Assembly: GCA_963580285.1 (NCBI GenBank)
Contig: OY757010.1
Span: 149,592,675-149,656,674, forward strand
Direction: 5' to 3'
From: Lucinisca nassula
Taxonomy: Eukaryota; Mollusca; Bivalvia; Lucinida; Lucinidae
DNA length: 64,000 nt
Below the pieces are notes generated by a model. It was not told where the DNA came from, made no database searches, and was given only the letters and a program-made list of their open reading frames with translations. Positions within the stretch are counted from its first letter, which is position 1, and every line of letters starts with the position of its first letter. Below, in pieces: positions 44,701 through 54,304 of the stretch. The position numbers and the translations under genes were made by a program.

Positions 44701-47700
44701 ATCCCGCAAGACAAAACCCAGCAACCCTATAAGATTTGATGTACAATGTACTTACTTTCAGATTTCTGTAGGAAGCTGATTAGCTGGTAAATCTGTTTCA
44801 CTTTTTCTTTTGTTAGGCCAGCACTAACTTCTGGGACCTGGAAGCTACCTGTAAACAAGAACAGGACATGGAAAATAATTTCTTGAAAAATCGATTTTCA
44901 AATGCAGGCCCAGATCAGGCGTCACCTTCTTTGGCATCTGATCTGGGCCTGCCCTGTTTGTCAGTGTTCTGCTTTGGGGTTATGACACATCTAAGGGCCC
45001 TTTGCTTGCATACTCCTCAATACACTTAAGTTAAGAGTAATCACAGGACAATTTTTGTCAATTATTCACGAAGACCTGTGTTGTGTGTATAAATTTGAAC
45101 CGCCTCGCTGAGGCGGTTCAAATGTATACACACAACATAGGTTTATAAGGAGAAATCAGAGAAATTATCCTTCAGTAATCAACAACCATATCTGCTGCTA
45201 TGTTGCTTAACACTCTGAATGCTGGGTAATTTTTTTTTGAAGCAGACAATATTTTGAAATATTTTCCTAATTTTCAAAGAAAGCAGGATTTGACAACTGA
45301 TGCAAATTGTCTCCTATGGAGACAATTTGCATGAGATGCCAAGTCCTGTTTTCTGGGAGAAATAAGAAAAATATCAAATTTGTTGTCTGCTGAATGAGAC
45401 TAGAGCATGCTAAAAGGTACTACACACTAAACCTCAATGGTTTCGTTCCCAGGATTAGGCCTCTGAATAATGGGGCCTATTCACACACACACAATAAGCT
45501 GTGTTGAGGTCTTAAGGACTTGCGTAAACATCGCCGATGCATTTAAGCCTCTTACTGTGTCTCATAACAGATAAGGGAAGCCTCAAGGCTATGTAACGAA
45601 ATAAAGGGAACTTTTTAAGGGGCTACTAGTTATCACAGCGGTATTCTAATGTATAAGTAGCAGAATTGACACAAAGATCCTATTTATCCAAGAGAGAAAG
45701 TAAACAATAGGGACAGGGTCCTGCTATCAGCCCTATATTAGTGTCATTGTTCGTCTGAAACCCTAAAGGGGATCAGGTCAACTTAATCCCTATTGTTACC
45801 TGAAATATTAGGGGTTTTGCGGGATCATTACATAATCCCATTAAAGATGAACAAAAGCTATAGTTTAGGTATCAAAGTAAACTGTCATTGTTTGCACCTT
45901 GTCAATGACTAGCCCAAATTGAGTTTCCACCTATGCGTATAATTTAGGTATAATAAATTACTTTTAGGAAGGTAAGTCAACAATAATTGCTACTTCTAAC
46001 ATGCAACATTGACTTTGGTTTATTTTAATCTCCAAAGATCTCTTATGCTCAATTTATTTTGAGAAAAACATTGCCAGTCCACCACCTCTTTATCACTCTC
46101 TTTATTTTGGGTCCAAAGAAATACCAAAACAAAATTTAGAGATTATATAGAAAAATGACCATTTATGGTCATTTTTCTATATAATCTATAAATTTTGGGG
46201 ATAAAAAACATGTTAAAGAGTGAGTAGTTGAGTTTTACGCCTCACCAACAGCTAAGGTCATACAGTGATGGGATCTCGGTTTAAAGACCAATCCAAAAGT
46301 CTTAAGAAACCCGGGATCGATCCTGTGAACCCTGGTTTTACAAGGCGAGTAGCATTACCACTACACCACAGAGGCTTCTAAACAGTGCCTAAAGGGGTCT
46401 TATATATTCTTCATGGTTGCTATATAACTCTATATAATCCAGAGTTAAGACAATATGGTCAATGAAATTAACTGGCTTAACAGATAAAACCAGTAAATTG
46501 CAATCAATTTTACTGCCCCCACCCCCCAAATTTAAAACAAACAGATTACATAGTCTGATGTTGATTAACTTAGTTATTGTTGATGTCATATTTGTTTAGA
46601 CTAAGAGAAACATGCAGGGCAACAGACTAAATTTGATGATAAGAATAACCCTTTTTGTACCAAATGGAATCTTCCACCTCATATACAGCAGGAGTCCATT
46701 TCAAAATTTAGGGGTGTCAGGTTGTGTATTCATCAAAATCTATTTGGAAAATGACTTAACTTTTAGCAAACAGTGGAGGCCCTATCAGACGCCGCATTCT
46801 GCGGCGTCTGATCTGGGCCTGCCTGCACTGTTTGCCAGGGTACCTGTTTTGGGGTTTCCAGTACTCAATGGGATAAACCTTGGCAAATTCAGCAGAAGAT
46901 GTTAATATTCTTGTTTTTCCCAGAAAACAGGGCTAGACATCTCGTGAGATGTCAAATCTTGTTTTCTGGGTTTGCATGAGATGGCAAATCCTGTTTTCTG
47001 GGAAAATTAGAAAATTATTTCAAAATGTCCTCTGCTGTGAAAAAATTCCCAGCATGCAAAGCATTAAAGATACTGACAGTGCAATTAACCTGATTACAAA
47101 TGAAAGGATTCTTTCTCACTGCACAGCTGGGGTCCATTTCCAGATTGCAGGCTGAGCTAGTTTCAGAATAGTTGAGCATTTTGAAAACAATGAAGGCTCT
47201 GATCAGATGCCACATTCAAAATGCAACACTGGGGCCAGTTATTCAGAACAAAATGATGTTGACAAGTTAATGTATCGTTGACAACACATTAAATTAACGA
47301 CATCATTTGTTTAAGAATGTTTTTGCTAAACCAATGTGAGCAGTTTTTCAACACATTTTTGTTTCAGAACACAATAATGTTTATTAGAAGGAGCAGGCTG
47401 ATCTCGGTGCACACTGGCAGACAACTAATAGTTGTGATTGGCATCTTTTGGGCTATTTAACATAAATGTATAATTTCAAAACAATACCTTTTTTCTTGGA
47501 GAATGGCGTTGTTGTCTTTTTCTTGTTGTTGTTGCTGTCAGTAAATGATGGTTGAAGGAACATCTCCTCAAGCTTGGAACCATCCAACTCCAACAAGAAG
47601 GACAAGTGCATCTTACAGAAGGTTTCCAGCTTCTCTGGCATGCAGTTACGCAGTCTGTTCACATTCTTTTCTGCTTCCGTCTGTCGACGTCGCAGGTCCG

Positions 47701-49935
47701 ACGCAGACATATCATTGGCTGAAAGCAGAGGGAACATCGGTTAGAATTGTCTTCTAAATTAAGTTTTTGGATTCCATAGGGGAATTATTTACCTTAATCT
47801 ATTTCGGACGAGAAACACCTAAAGGGCTCCCTGGCAAACAGTGCAGGCTCAGATCAGTCACCACAGAATGCTGCATCTAATCAGGGTCTGCATGTTTGTG
47901 AAGTAAAATAAAATACTTTCTGAGAAAAAGAACTTCACCATTATATTACTAAAGTTTTTAATGTTGCTGAACAAAACAAATATCTTCTGAAGACAGGACC
48001 AGCCACCAATAAAATCACCACATTTAGCCCAGTCATTAATTTCACTTCTCCAAAATGACCTAAATAGTGTTGATGGTATGCAAAACCTCACCTCACAGAA
48101 ATCACACAACATCTCTTCTATTATTTACCCAGTATGATAAAAAATGTGATCAGAAAAATGGCACACCTATTACTCCTCTTTTCATGAAACAAGACAGGCA
48201 GCTAACATCCATTTTGTAAATCATTTGGAATAAAAAGTAATCCTTGAAGTATTCCTCATAAACTAGAAAAGTCACAATTTTGCCTTGTACACAAATATCC
48301 TTCTGTCTCTCTCAGTCAGTGTGTGACCAATGACCATCAGTCCTGATCTGCCAGGTCTGAGTGGGCCAGCTGAATATAATACCTTCCATTATCTCCTGTT
48401 TGTCACACCAGGATACAATGAAAACTGCTGATAAAACTATTGATATTAATGAAAACCACCCAGAGCTGGCCAAGCTAGACAACAAAACTGTCAAAACTTT
48501 ATACCACATAGAGTGCAAACTGTGGTTATGCAGAACAGCTTCAGAGGGTTCTGCTACATTTTCATAATTAGGGCCAATTTAGGACTATAATACTGCTCAT
48601 AGGTGTAAACTAACAGTTACTAATTTAAAGCACACAAAAGAGAGAGGTGATAAGTATGTGTTAATTAAACTGTTGTTGTAATAAACAGAATACAATTACT
48701 GTGACTTGTTCTTATAATTGAGGTGACTTATGCTCAGGGCTTCATAGAAGGAAAAAAAAAGCGCTCGTTATGAAAACACACCTATACAATCATGTATTGA
48801 AAATCTTATCACAAAAGAAATTCTGAATTTTTTCTTATTTCTGCTCAAAACAGAGATAATCACAATCTATGTTTTTGAGCAGAAATAAGAAAAACGATGT
48901 ATACCCCCATAAACTTCTATTATATTCAGTTCTATTATATATGAATGTGGGGTTTGAGGGAGTCAAAATTATAAAGGTATGTTTTCATGATAGAAAGCTT
49001 TGTTTTTGCAATGAAATAAATCACCGAAAATAGATGGTATAAAATTGAATGGCGACAGAAATTGAAAGCTCTCAAAATTTTTGCTCCCAAGAATATGATT
49101 ATACACTTATAAACACCATTTTATACAGTGTGTGTTTTACAAATGCATTCTTTTTTTATTTATTAATTCTTTATTTTTTTGCTCAAAACAGATGGTGGAT
49201 ACCAGCCAAAAACATCAAAGAGCTGTTTCAAATGACCACCCATATACTATGTTCAGATTCCGCTATTAAGACCACCCAAAATTGAGACTAATTCTACTTT
49301 TAAAAGCGTATTTTGAAGGGTGCACTTAATCTTTCTTTGTGGTTTCTGGCAACAGTGTTCTCAGGGACCACCTTTGGGACTGTTCAAGACCACTTTTGAA
49401 CAGTCCCAAAGGTGGTCTTAATATAGAAATTTAACTCTTCTACATTCAGATTCCATAAGGACAATGTTGTTTCTTGAGTCAAAAAAGAAGCTTTAATGTG
49501 CAAGAGAATGCTATTAATAAAGAAAAGTGAAAAAAAATATCAAGGTGACAATATAATTTATTATGTATTTTCCATTATTTTATGTTTTCAGCCAAAAATT
49601 ATTTACCTTCAAACACTACATAAAACCCTGGAGACTGAATTCTTAAAATAGTAAATATGGTTTGACAAAACAAGTGAATTGTCTAGCAGACAATTCACAT
49701 GTAATGTCAATCCTTATTTCTCTATAAATAAATAAATAAATAAATAAATAAATAGAAAAAAAAACAACAACGAAAAAAACAAAAAACAAACAAACTGGAA
49801 TATACTACACTTACTGATGCTGAGCTTTTTCAAATTAAGACTTAGGGGACAAAGTCTGGTCTTTGTATACTTTTCCTTCATCTTGTCATGTACGTTACTA
49901 GAATCAGTCTTTTCAGAAACACTAGTCAAAACCAT
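38676..49935 (-). CDS. ARHGAP19: ARHGAP19-like Rho GTPase-activating protein, ten exons, complete
   Basis: Joined exons (minus strand): 49815-49935, 47488-47718, 44756-44848, 43769-43978, 42895-43115, 41990-42205, 41050-41304, 40354-40524, 39578-39853, 38676-38759. The total is 1878 nt, 625 residues plus stop. All junctions are GT-AG and phases agree throughout. RhoGAP proteins speed GTP hydrolysis on Rho-family GTPases; vertebrate ARHGAP19 acts on RhoA during cell division. The RhoGAP domain spans about residues 120-330, with the arginine finger R157 in EGLFRKTGN and LAEIPEPLL, ALQLMILLLP and NKMSASSLGVVFGPSL blocks. Family-specific marks outside the domain are QLYAHVQSMPESARKKKLLK with QFNR (about 396-420), RSRTF (440-444) and a short end AVMTPRSRL. 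It is longer than the human protein as I remember it (about 490 residues), mainly after residue 449. Regulation cannot be read from the sequence. Confidence 0.93.
38827..38950 (-). mobile_element. SINE-1, 5'-truncated, in RhoGAP intron 9
   Basis: GAGACATACTG flanks it at 38816-38826 and 38951-38961. It keeps the (CTCA)-like tail, TTAGCTGTTGGTGGG, CCTCGGTTTAAAGACTCATC (as written on the plus strand) and box B, but lacks box A. It therefore inserted as a truncated copy. Confidence 0.9.
39132..39312. mobile_element. MITE with CCTTATAACACTATT ends, RhoGAP intron 9
   Basis: ACAACCTCCTTATAACAC on the left faces GTGTTATAATGAACC on the right. The core AAAAATGACCATTTATGGTC with ATTTTTCTTCATAATCTACA is a long palindrome (about 39195-39265). 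Related cores are at 46140-46200, 50960-51000, 55030-55075 and 56830-56870. Confidence 0.8.
39578..39853 (-). CDS. ARHGAP19: ARHGAP19-like exon 9
   Basis: It codes residues 507-598, a basic and serine/threonine-rich tail: KLSPAVHVVDLGASPCNVKV, KRVFPCTPDRRPVAMVSPIT and KTVTRLPEASK. LSPAVHVVDL, TPDRRPV and SPITKTV make a set of SP/TP motifs. Acceptor TTTACAG. The donor AAG|GTTGGT is weaker than the others. It accounts for much of the extra length relative to the human protein. Confidence 0.87.
40354..40524 (-). CDS. ARHGAP19: ARHGAP19-like exon 8
   Basis: It codes residues 450-506: KHFPHFHKNKHRDSETEDCR, then WSITKPINIDDTPGDIEPIS and KTPDNKLRPVM. It is probably disordered, and I see no named domain. 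Repeated TP and TPDNK/TPGD sites suggest phosphorylation, which is an inference. Acceptor TTTTCAG, donor ATG|GTGAGT. Confidence 0.88.
41050..41304 (-). CDS. ARHGAP19: ARHGAP19-like exon 7, family signature
   Basis: It codes residues 365-449. ALAQLYAHVQSMPESARKKK followed by LLKQFNR is the stretch that assigns the gene to ARHGAP19 over other RhoGAPs. HTRSRTFGESLK near the end resembles the RSRSF segment that in the human protein lies near a regulatory phosphorylation site. Acceptor GTTACAG, donor AAG|GTAAAT. Confidence 0.94.
41872..41933. repeat. AGATCAGA-type hairpin in RhoGAP intron 6
   Basis: CAGTGTAGACCCAGATGAGA and TGCCGCA pair with TGCGGCA and TCTCATCAGGGTCTACACTG, with one mismatch. 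GGTAACTATG and ATTACCATATTTATCGTAAG lie around it, so it may belong to another MITE family. TTAA ends were not found. Confidence 0.85.
41990..42205 (-). CDS. ARHGAP19: ARHGAP19-like exon 6
   Basis: It codes residues 293-364: LSPEDMHTASPIISKVVCTM, then ENAPSLFTIPRELADDVANF and an acidic stretch EDPNAAAFDESDDKENLSDH. The first half corresponds to the last GAP-domain helix and the SLF-P segment of the family. Acceptor TTCACAG, donor AAG|GTAATT. Phase 0 on both sides. Confidence 0.93.
42282..42548 (-). mobile_element. R290 retroposon in RhoGAP intron 5
   Basis: The antisense copy runs from GTTTGTTTTACGTCCCCATC to TATTTCTCCAAGCCCCAGG. It is antisense to R290's own orientation but on the same strand as the host gene. 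It is diverged from the young 51-53 kb copies. A family B-like fragment (TTTTAACCCTTTTGTACCAA) follows at 42652-42735. Confidence 0.8.
42895..43115 (-). CDS. ARHGAP19: ARHGAP19-like exon 5
   Basis: It codes up to residue 292 and closes the GAP domain: KQLKALQLMILLLPRENAIL, LECLLDLLHSAAGVIENKMS and ASSLGVVFGPSLICPRK. The N-K-M-S then F-G-P-S pattern is the usual conserved helix near the Rho-binding face. Acceptor TTTCAG, donor AAG|GTAAG. It leaves in phase 0. Confidence 0.95.
43533..43712. mobile_element. Family D MITE in RhoGAP intron 4, internally deleted
   Basis: The ends are GGGGAAGGGATCACCTTCAG and GGTGATCCCATTCCCC. TTAA is intact on the right (43713-43716) and mutated to TTAT on the left. 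The perfect central palindrome of the family is reduced to one arm (CTTAAAGGAAGACCC). Confidence 0.82.
43769..43978 (-). CDS. ARHGAP19: ARHGAP19-like exon 4, arginine-finger exon
   Basis: It codes residues 149-218, beginning NIRTEGLFRKTGNVTRQRLL. R157 is the catalytic arginine. It continues with DDGTFSPHDIATVLKQFLAE, then IPEPLL, typical of active RhoGAP domains. Acceptor ATTGCAG, donor TTG|GTAAG. Nothing suggests loss of catalytic function. Confidence 0.95.
44470..45440. repeat. MITE fragments in RhoGAP introns 2 and 3
   Basis: 44470-44608 is the left part of a family A MITE (TTTAACCTTGATATCCTGCT). About 44897-44965 is an AGATCAGA-type hairpin (CAGGCCCAGATCAGGCGTCA facing CATCTGATCTGGGCCTG). 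45063-45137 is a GAATCGCCTC-type palindrome with apex GAACCGCCTCGCTGAGGCGG. 45209-45440 starts TTAACACTCTGAATGCTGGG, with a hairpin CAAATTGTCTCC/GGAGACAATTTG; a related right end lies at about 39335-39442. Exon 3 (44756-44848) lies between the first two. Confidence 0.72.
44756..44848 (-). CDS. ARHGAP19: ARHGAP19-like exon 3
   Basis: A 93-nt exon coding residues 118-148. It ends LTKEKVKQIYQLISFLQKSE, the first helix of the RhoGAP fold. Acceptor TTTACAG, donor GAAA|GTAAG. It is too short to stand out as an open frame on its own. It is supported by phase, splice sites and the IYQLI match to the family. Confidence 0.92.
45441..46082. other. RhoGAP intron 2 sequence, no feature recognised
   Basis: AT-rich with short AC runs at 45484-45495. 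I see no terminal repeats, tandem units or splice-ready coding stretch. Confidence 0.5.
46083..46378. mobile_element. TTATAACAC-type MITE remnant and SINE-1 in RhoGAP intron 2
   Basis: 46083-46215 has the palindrome AAAAATGACCATTTATGGTC with TAGAGATTATATAG arms. 46218-46378 is a minus-strand SINE-1: AACAGCTAAGGTCATACAGT, GGGATCGATCCTGTG and the CACTACACCACAGAGGCTTC head. Its target duplication is not clear. Confidence 0.8.
46649..46873. mobile_element. Family B-like MITE in RhoGAP intron 2
   Basis: The ends CCCTTTTTGTACCAAATGGA and TACTCAATGGG are related to those at 53345-53552, which lies in the other orientation. The hairpin at about 46770-46835 pairs AGACGCCGCA with TGCGGCGTCT. TTAA has decayed to ATAA on both sides. 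About 46905-47090 holds two copies of GTTTTCTGGG-type segments, part of the family with CCCAGCATGC ends. 47230-47360 is a fragment of the TTGTTCAAAG foldback family. Confidence 0.78.
47488..47718 (-). CDS. ARHGAP19: ARHGAP19-like exon 2
   Basis: It codes about residues 41-117: a basic start (SDLRRRQTEAEKNVNRLRNC), then MPEKLETFCKMHLSFLLELD and KLEEMF, ending in a Lys/Asn/Ser-rich linker. This corresponds to the region before the GAP domain in ARHGAP19, with the PE-x-F and leucine-rich pattern. Acceptor CTTTCAG, donor AAG|GTATTG. Phase 1 in and out. Confidence 0.92.
47719..48766. other. RhoGAP intron 1, largely unannotated
   Basis: A degraded AGATCAGA hairpin lies at about 47825-47890 (GGCAAACAGTGCAGGCTCAG facing CAGGGTCTGCATG). 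The rest, to 48766, shows no element ends or coding signal. Confidence 0.5.
48767..48992. mobile_element. AAACACGCC-family MITE in RhoGAP intron 1
   Basis: GTTATGAAAACACACCTATA on the left and TAAAGGTATGTTTTCATGA on the right are inverted. The core TTTTTCTTATTTCTGCTCAA faces TGAGCAGAAATAAGAAAAA. The GAATCGCCTC apex has been lost, leaving a shorter hairpin. Confidence 0.85.
49250..49434. mobile_element. TTAAGACCACC MITE in RhoGAP intron 1
   Basis: GATTCCGCTATTAAGACCAC and the inverse of GGTGGTCTTAATATAGAAAT form the ends. The hairpin GGGACTGTTCAAGACCACTT faces TTGAACAGTCCC. It is a reversed relative of the element at 30706-30913. Confidence 0.83.
49815..49935 (-). CDS. ARHGAP19: ARHGAP19-like exon 1 (start codon)
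   Basis: It codes residues 1-40 plus one base, starting MVLTSVSEKTDSSNV. The ATG at 49935 has A at -3 and G at +4, and an in-frame TAA lies five codons upstream, which fixes the start. The donor is ATCA|GTAAGTG, phase 1. Exon 2 needs exactly one base, so the join is consistent. Residues 1-40 have little family conservation, so this exon is the least certain of the coding exons. Any non-coding 5' exon is not visible. An (AAAT)n run lies just inside intron 1. Confidence 0.78.
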
Positions 49936-50881
49936 GATATTGAAGTTTTAATTTTTAATCGCAAGTTAAATACAGATGATACTGAGAACTTAATGTCAGG
50001 CTAAAACTCAGTTCACTAATTGTTCCCCAGCCTATAAGCCACTTAATCATAAGCTGTCAATTAACTTCTACTAATTAGCTTCCAAATTAAACAGAGCACC
50101 AGCCAACATTAATGTAATATATGATTATAATTATTTTGGTTACTGAGTTAGGAGACACTGAGAATGATCAATATGAAATGATGCTCCATATATTTCTGGG
50201 TTTATATATATGTTCATAAATTTGTTTTAGTCATTTATGCCAATTAATGATCTGTAAAGGTATTAATCTTCATTTCCACTTTTCCTTAGATGGCACCTGC
50301 CTCAAATAATTATTATTTTTTACTCCACTGGGTCTAAACAAAAGGCACACTTCGGATATTATTTGAAATACAATGGGACCAATTACCCATATCACCACAT
50401 GTCTGTCTGACTGTCTGTCTGACAGTCTGGAAGGATATGAGGGAGACTAACTCAGGTGTGAGAACTTGTGCCAGGACACACTTAGACTGGGGGGATCAAA
50501 TTATCTAACTGTACACCCTTTATTTAGGTGTAATAATGGTGCTAATTTATGAAATTGTAGATCATTATTAATAGAAAGAATAACTTCTTGAAGTCAGTCA
50601 GTGATCACACCCATACATTCACTGAGAATATTTGGACAAACACACACGTATGTAATATATATCAATGGTATGTAGAACCATTATTTTTTCTTTACTTTTT
50701 TAAAGAAAAAAATAAAGTTTTTATTAGGAATAGACAATTGACAAAGATCTTATAAATAATAACAATGATATATTATTATTATTATTGTTGTTATTATTAT
50801 TATTATTTAGTAGTAGCATTTTAATTTTCATAGTAGAGAATTATGTGTGCTTCCATTTTATGATAAACTTCTGGATACACC
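49936..50881. other. Upstream flank of the RhoGAP gene
   Basis: AT-rich, with an ATT microsatellite at about 50768-50810 (TATTATTATTATTATTGTTG). The promoter should lie here or further out, but I see no TATA box or other element I would defend. Confidence 0.4.
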
Positions 50882-51095
50882 ACAACCTCATTATAACACT
50901 GTTCGTTATGACATGGTTTTGGACATAACACGGTATTAAGATGGATCCCAAAAATGTATAGATTATGTAGAAAAAATGACCATTTATGGGAGGTTGATAA
51001 AAGTGTTATGCAAGAAAAAGAATCTAACATGAGTGTGAGGGGTGGTTAGAAAAATCTGTCCCTTGGGATCACTAAGATTTTCATATTCCTTTTAA

Positions 51096-51605
51096 CCCAT
51101 TGTATACTAGTGGACTCTTCCATTGCTATATGTTGGACAAGTCCTTTTGTCATATGAGGGAGGGAAGGCCTATTTTTTTGTATTTATTCTTTTTTTGACA
51201 GAAAATTCTGTAAGCAAATAGCGCAGGCCCTGATCAGACACCGCATTCTGCGGCGTATGATCTAGGCCTGCACTGTTTGCCAAGGTACCCCTTTAGGGGT
51301 TTTCCCCGCATACAATTTGTGTTTGTTTGTCTGATTTGAGGTTTAACACCGTCATTTTGGAGACATTGCTTCCAATTTTGTGTGGCTTTTACCAGACATT
51401 GAGATGAAATGACAATGAAACCAATAGGGTTTATTAGCATGGACGGTCCGCCTCGCACCGCGGTTCCTGGACAGGCTTAGATCCTCTAAGCGGTTTACCA
51501 GTACTAGTGTGCGGGCCCGATTCAGCTCTGCATGGAAGCATCGTGCAGCCCATATATTTCTTCAAGCCCCTATGGGCGGGGGCATCATACAATTTGTGAA
51601 TGGGT
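51096..51605. mobile_element. Family B MITE, interrupted by R290 near its right end
   Basis: Left TTAA at 51092-51095, then CCCATTGTATACTAGTGGAC as in the copy at 6384. The hairpin at about 51218-51283 pairs CAGGCCCTGATCAGACACCG with the reverse arm. The right end GCATACAAT is split from ATGGGT by the R290 copy. A TTATAACAC-type MITE fragment precedes it at 50882-51012. Confidence 0.83.
51323..51585 (-). mobile_element. R290 retroposon with 13-bp target duplication
   Basis: CATACAATTTGTG flanks it at 51310-51322 and 51586-51598. On the minus strand it reads from GCCCCCGCCCATAGGGGCTT to GTGTTAAACCTCAAATCAGA and an (AAAC)n-like tail. A 3' tail with target duplication shows copying by reverse transcription. 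I find no tRNA-type box A or box B, so the head may have another source. Confidence 0.93.
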
Positions 51606-52740
51606 CAGATACACAACAAGTGTTTTCCACTCTTTGACTGCTTTGCAAATTAGAGCTTCAGTTAGCTTCACTGACTTATTGAATTTGAACTGACTTATTA
51701 CCATTGTAAAAGGACTTTTTTTCTTAAGAGTTTGTTACTTAAAAGATAATTTTCAAGTAAGTCGTGAAAATTGACAGTTCTACAACTTGTGGCCTAAAAT
51801 TAAGTTTCAAGTGGCACTTGTAAAATTGCCATCTCTTTTGACTGAGGTCAATCAGAGACCACCTGTACCAATTACCAGAGATGAACGTGATATAATGAGG
51901 GAGGTTCACACCTTTTGCTGGCAACTCCTGGTCCAACGGGTGGTTAAACTCCCTAACATGGTATAATAAAACTGGTAAAATCTATTCAAACTTTCACACA
52001 ATCAGAAGAATGGATAACATCTTTAAATGTGTGATTAGGTATCCCGGCCTCGGCCATCTCAGTACAAGAAGCAATTTCAACCTGAATTAAGGGACAATAG
52101 CCATACAGGAAGACCTTTGAAAAGTGATCAGTATGTTCCCTACTTGTAAAAGCACTAGGACTTTGTCCCCTGCTATCTGAGATCTAAAAATTGATTAATT
52201 TTATTCTACTGCCAACCATATTTTATCTGATTATCAACCAGATAATCATAGGACATTTGCTGGTTTGCACAATAATTCGACCTCTAGGGTGAAATTAAAC
52301 TAATGTATGTTAAAAGCAGCTCACATACCATGCACAAATACTCCACCCCTATCTCCACATTTAAATATTACACCACAATTTTGTTTAAAACACTGTTCAT
52401 TATAACACTTTTTGGAAAAATGAGCACGTGTACTGAAACCCCCACACAAAATATGGACACCTTAGGACAGTCCTTGCTGTAATTTTCCTAAATCTTTGAT
52501 ACATTTGTTTCATGATCCTGCTAGGAGTCCAAAATGTGCAGACAGAATGGCAAAGAGTGTAGACCCTGATCAGACTGCTCCTTCAAGAGCAGTTCTGAAC
52601 TGGGTCTGCACTGTTTGATCAGGATCATTTTGGTAATAATAACACAATTTCAAGATGCTTGTATAGAAAAAATGACCATAATAGCTAACACCCTTCAACA
52701 CTTGGTTCGCCAGAACATGTCTGACATACCCATTTGTGGG
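51606..52740. other. Gene-free stretch with one hairpin
   Basis: About 52555-52620 is an AGATCAGA-type hairpin (GAGTGTAGACCCTGATCAGA with GCTCC/GAGC apex and CTGGGTCTGCACTGTTTG). Otherwise AT-rich sequence with nothing I can name. Confidence 0.5.
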
Positions 52741-53037
52741 TTGGTTGGTTGATTTGAGGTTTAACGTCCCCGTCAACACTAAAGGTCATTTTGGAGACGT
52801 TGCTTCCAATTTTGTGGGACTTTTACCCGACATTGAGATGAAATGACATCAAGCCCTGTCGCCCAATGAAACCAATAGGGTTTATTAGCATGGACGGTCC
52901 ACCTCGCACCGCGGTTCCTGGACAGGCTTAGATCCTCTAAGCGGTTTACCAGTACTTGTGTAAGGGGCCGGATTCAGCTCTGCGTGGAAGCATCATGCAG
53001 CCCATATATTTCTTCAAGCCCCTATGGGCGGGGGCCG
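52741..53037 (-). mobile_element. R290 retroposon, full length, 13-bp target duplication
   Basis: ACCCATTTGTGGG flanks it at 52728-52740 and 53038-53050. It is 297 bp, with the tail side TTGGTTGGTTGATTTGAGG on the left. It is nearly identical to the 51323 copy over the shared length, so both look young. It is the best reference for the family. Confidence 0.94.
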
Positions 53038-53344
53038 ACCCATTTGTGGGATTTAGACGTATCATCAGAAGATAGGTAGATAGGAATTCTGATGCAAATT
53101 GCATTTGTAAAAAATCCAGGTATTATGTGGTTGTGAAGTCAAGAGTGATGGATTTCTGACGACGGGTCGCGCAAAGAGTAGATACAGATCAGCCATTACA
53201 GAAAGTGGTGTCTGAACAGGGTCTTCATTGTTAAAGCTTAAAAGGGCTAACAAGTTCAGGACTATCTTGAGACAGTGCTTTGAATTTTAATTAAAATTAT
53301 GAAAATGAGAGAGTTCTGACAGAATTTCAGATTATTTTCCTTAA

Positions 53345-53552
53345 CCCATTTTGTACCGGAAACCCAAAAACGGGTACCCTGGCAAACAGTGCAGGCCCAG
53401 ATCAGACACCGCAGAAAGCGGTGTCTGATCAGGGCATCCACTGTTTGCTAACAATTCACTCATTCTCCAAATAAATTTTGAGGAAAACACAGCATGACAC
53501 TCCGAAATTTTGAAATATATAAGGATGAAGATTCCATTTGGTACAAAAAGGG
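53345..53552. mobile_element. Family B-like MITE, TTAA-flanked
   Basis: TTAA lies at 53341-53344 and 53553-53556. The ends are CCCATTTTGTACCGGAAACC and CATTTGGTACAAAAAGGG. The hairpin GTGCAGGCCCAGATCAGACA with CCGC faces GCGG and TGTCTGATCAGGGCATCCAC. It is the reverse orientation of the copy at 46649. The stretch 53557-54040 shows nothing further. Confidence 0.9.
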
Positions 53553-54304
53553 TTAAAATTATTATACCCTGGAAATCTGAGACTACTGAGTGACCAAGAT
53601 TAGATCCAGGTGGTTCTTAAACTGGTCACCTTGAAATATAAATCACTTCAGCTTGATGAATTTAGGATGTTATCTCCATTTCATGGCCCTAATACATGTC
53701 ACACTGGGTGTCAGTCAGGGGGCAGACATAGTCACCCTCCTCTTTCAATGAGCAGATGTAGCTATTTGTATTCAAGATTCAACACCATTTAAATTATTGA
53801 TCTCAATCAAAAGCAGGCATGAAGATTATTTTGATGTGAATTCTGCTAATCTGAGTGTGAGAGCTGGGTCAGGATTAGACTGAATGTGCATTATGGAGAA
53901 CCATTGTACCATTCATTTGAACATTAAAATCCAGCCTATTCTCAAGTTTTCCAGTTACTTACACATTTTAAACTAAAATTGTCAATTCTCTGTTTCACTT
54001 CATGATATATTTACACTATTACGAAGAATCCAAATCCGCATTAAGCAATTTTAGACAAAATCCCCCAAAATGGGACACTTGACAAGATTGCCGTAAAAAT
54101 TAAGCAATTTTAGACAAATCCCCCAAAATGGGACACTTGACAAGATTACCGTAAAAGTTCGGATACCTTAAGGCCTAGCTGTATTTCTCCTAAAATTTTA
54201 ACAAATTTGTTTCATGACCCAGTAAGGAGTCCAAAAGTGTCACTGGACCCCATCTAAATCTCAAAATGGACTCGGACCACTCCTTCTACCTATAGAAGCT
54301 TTAA

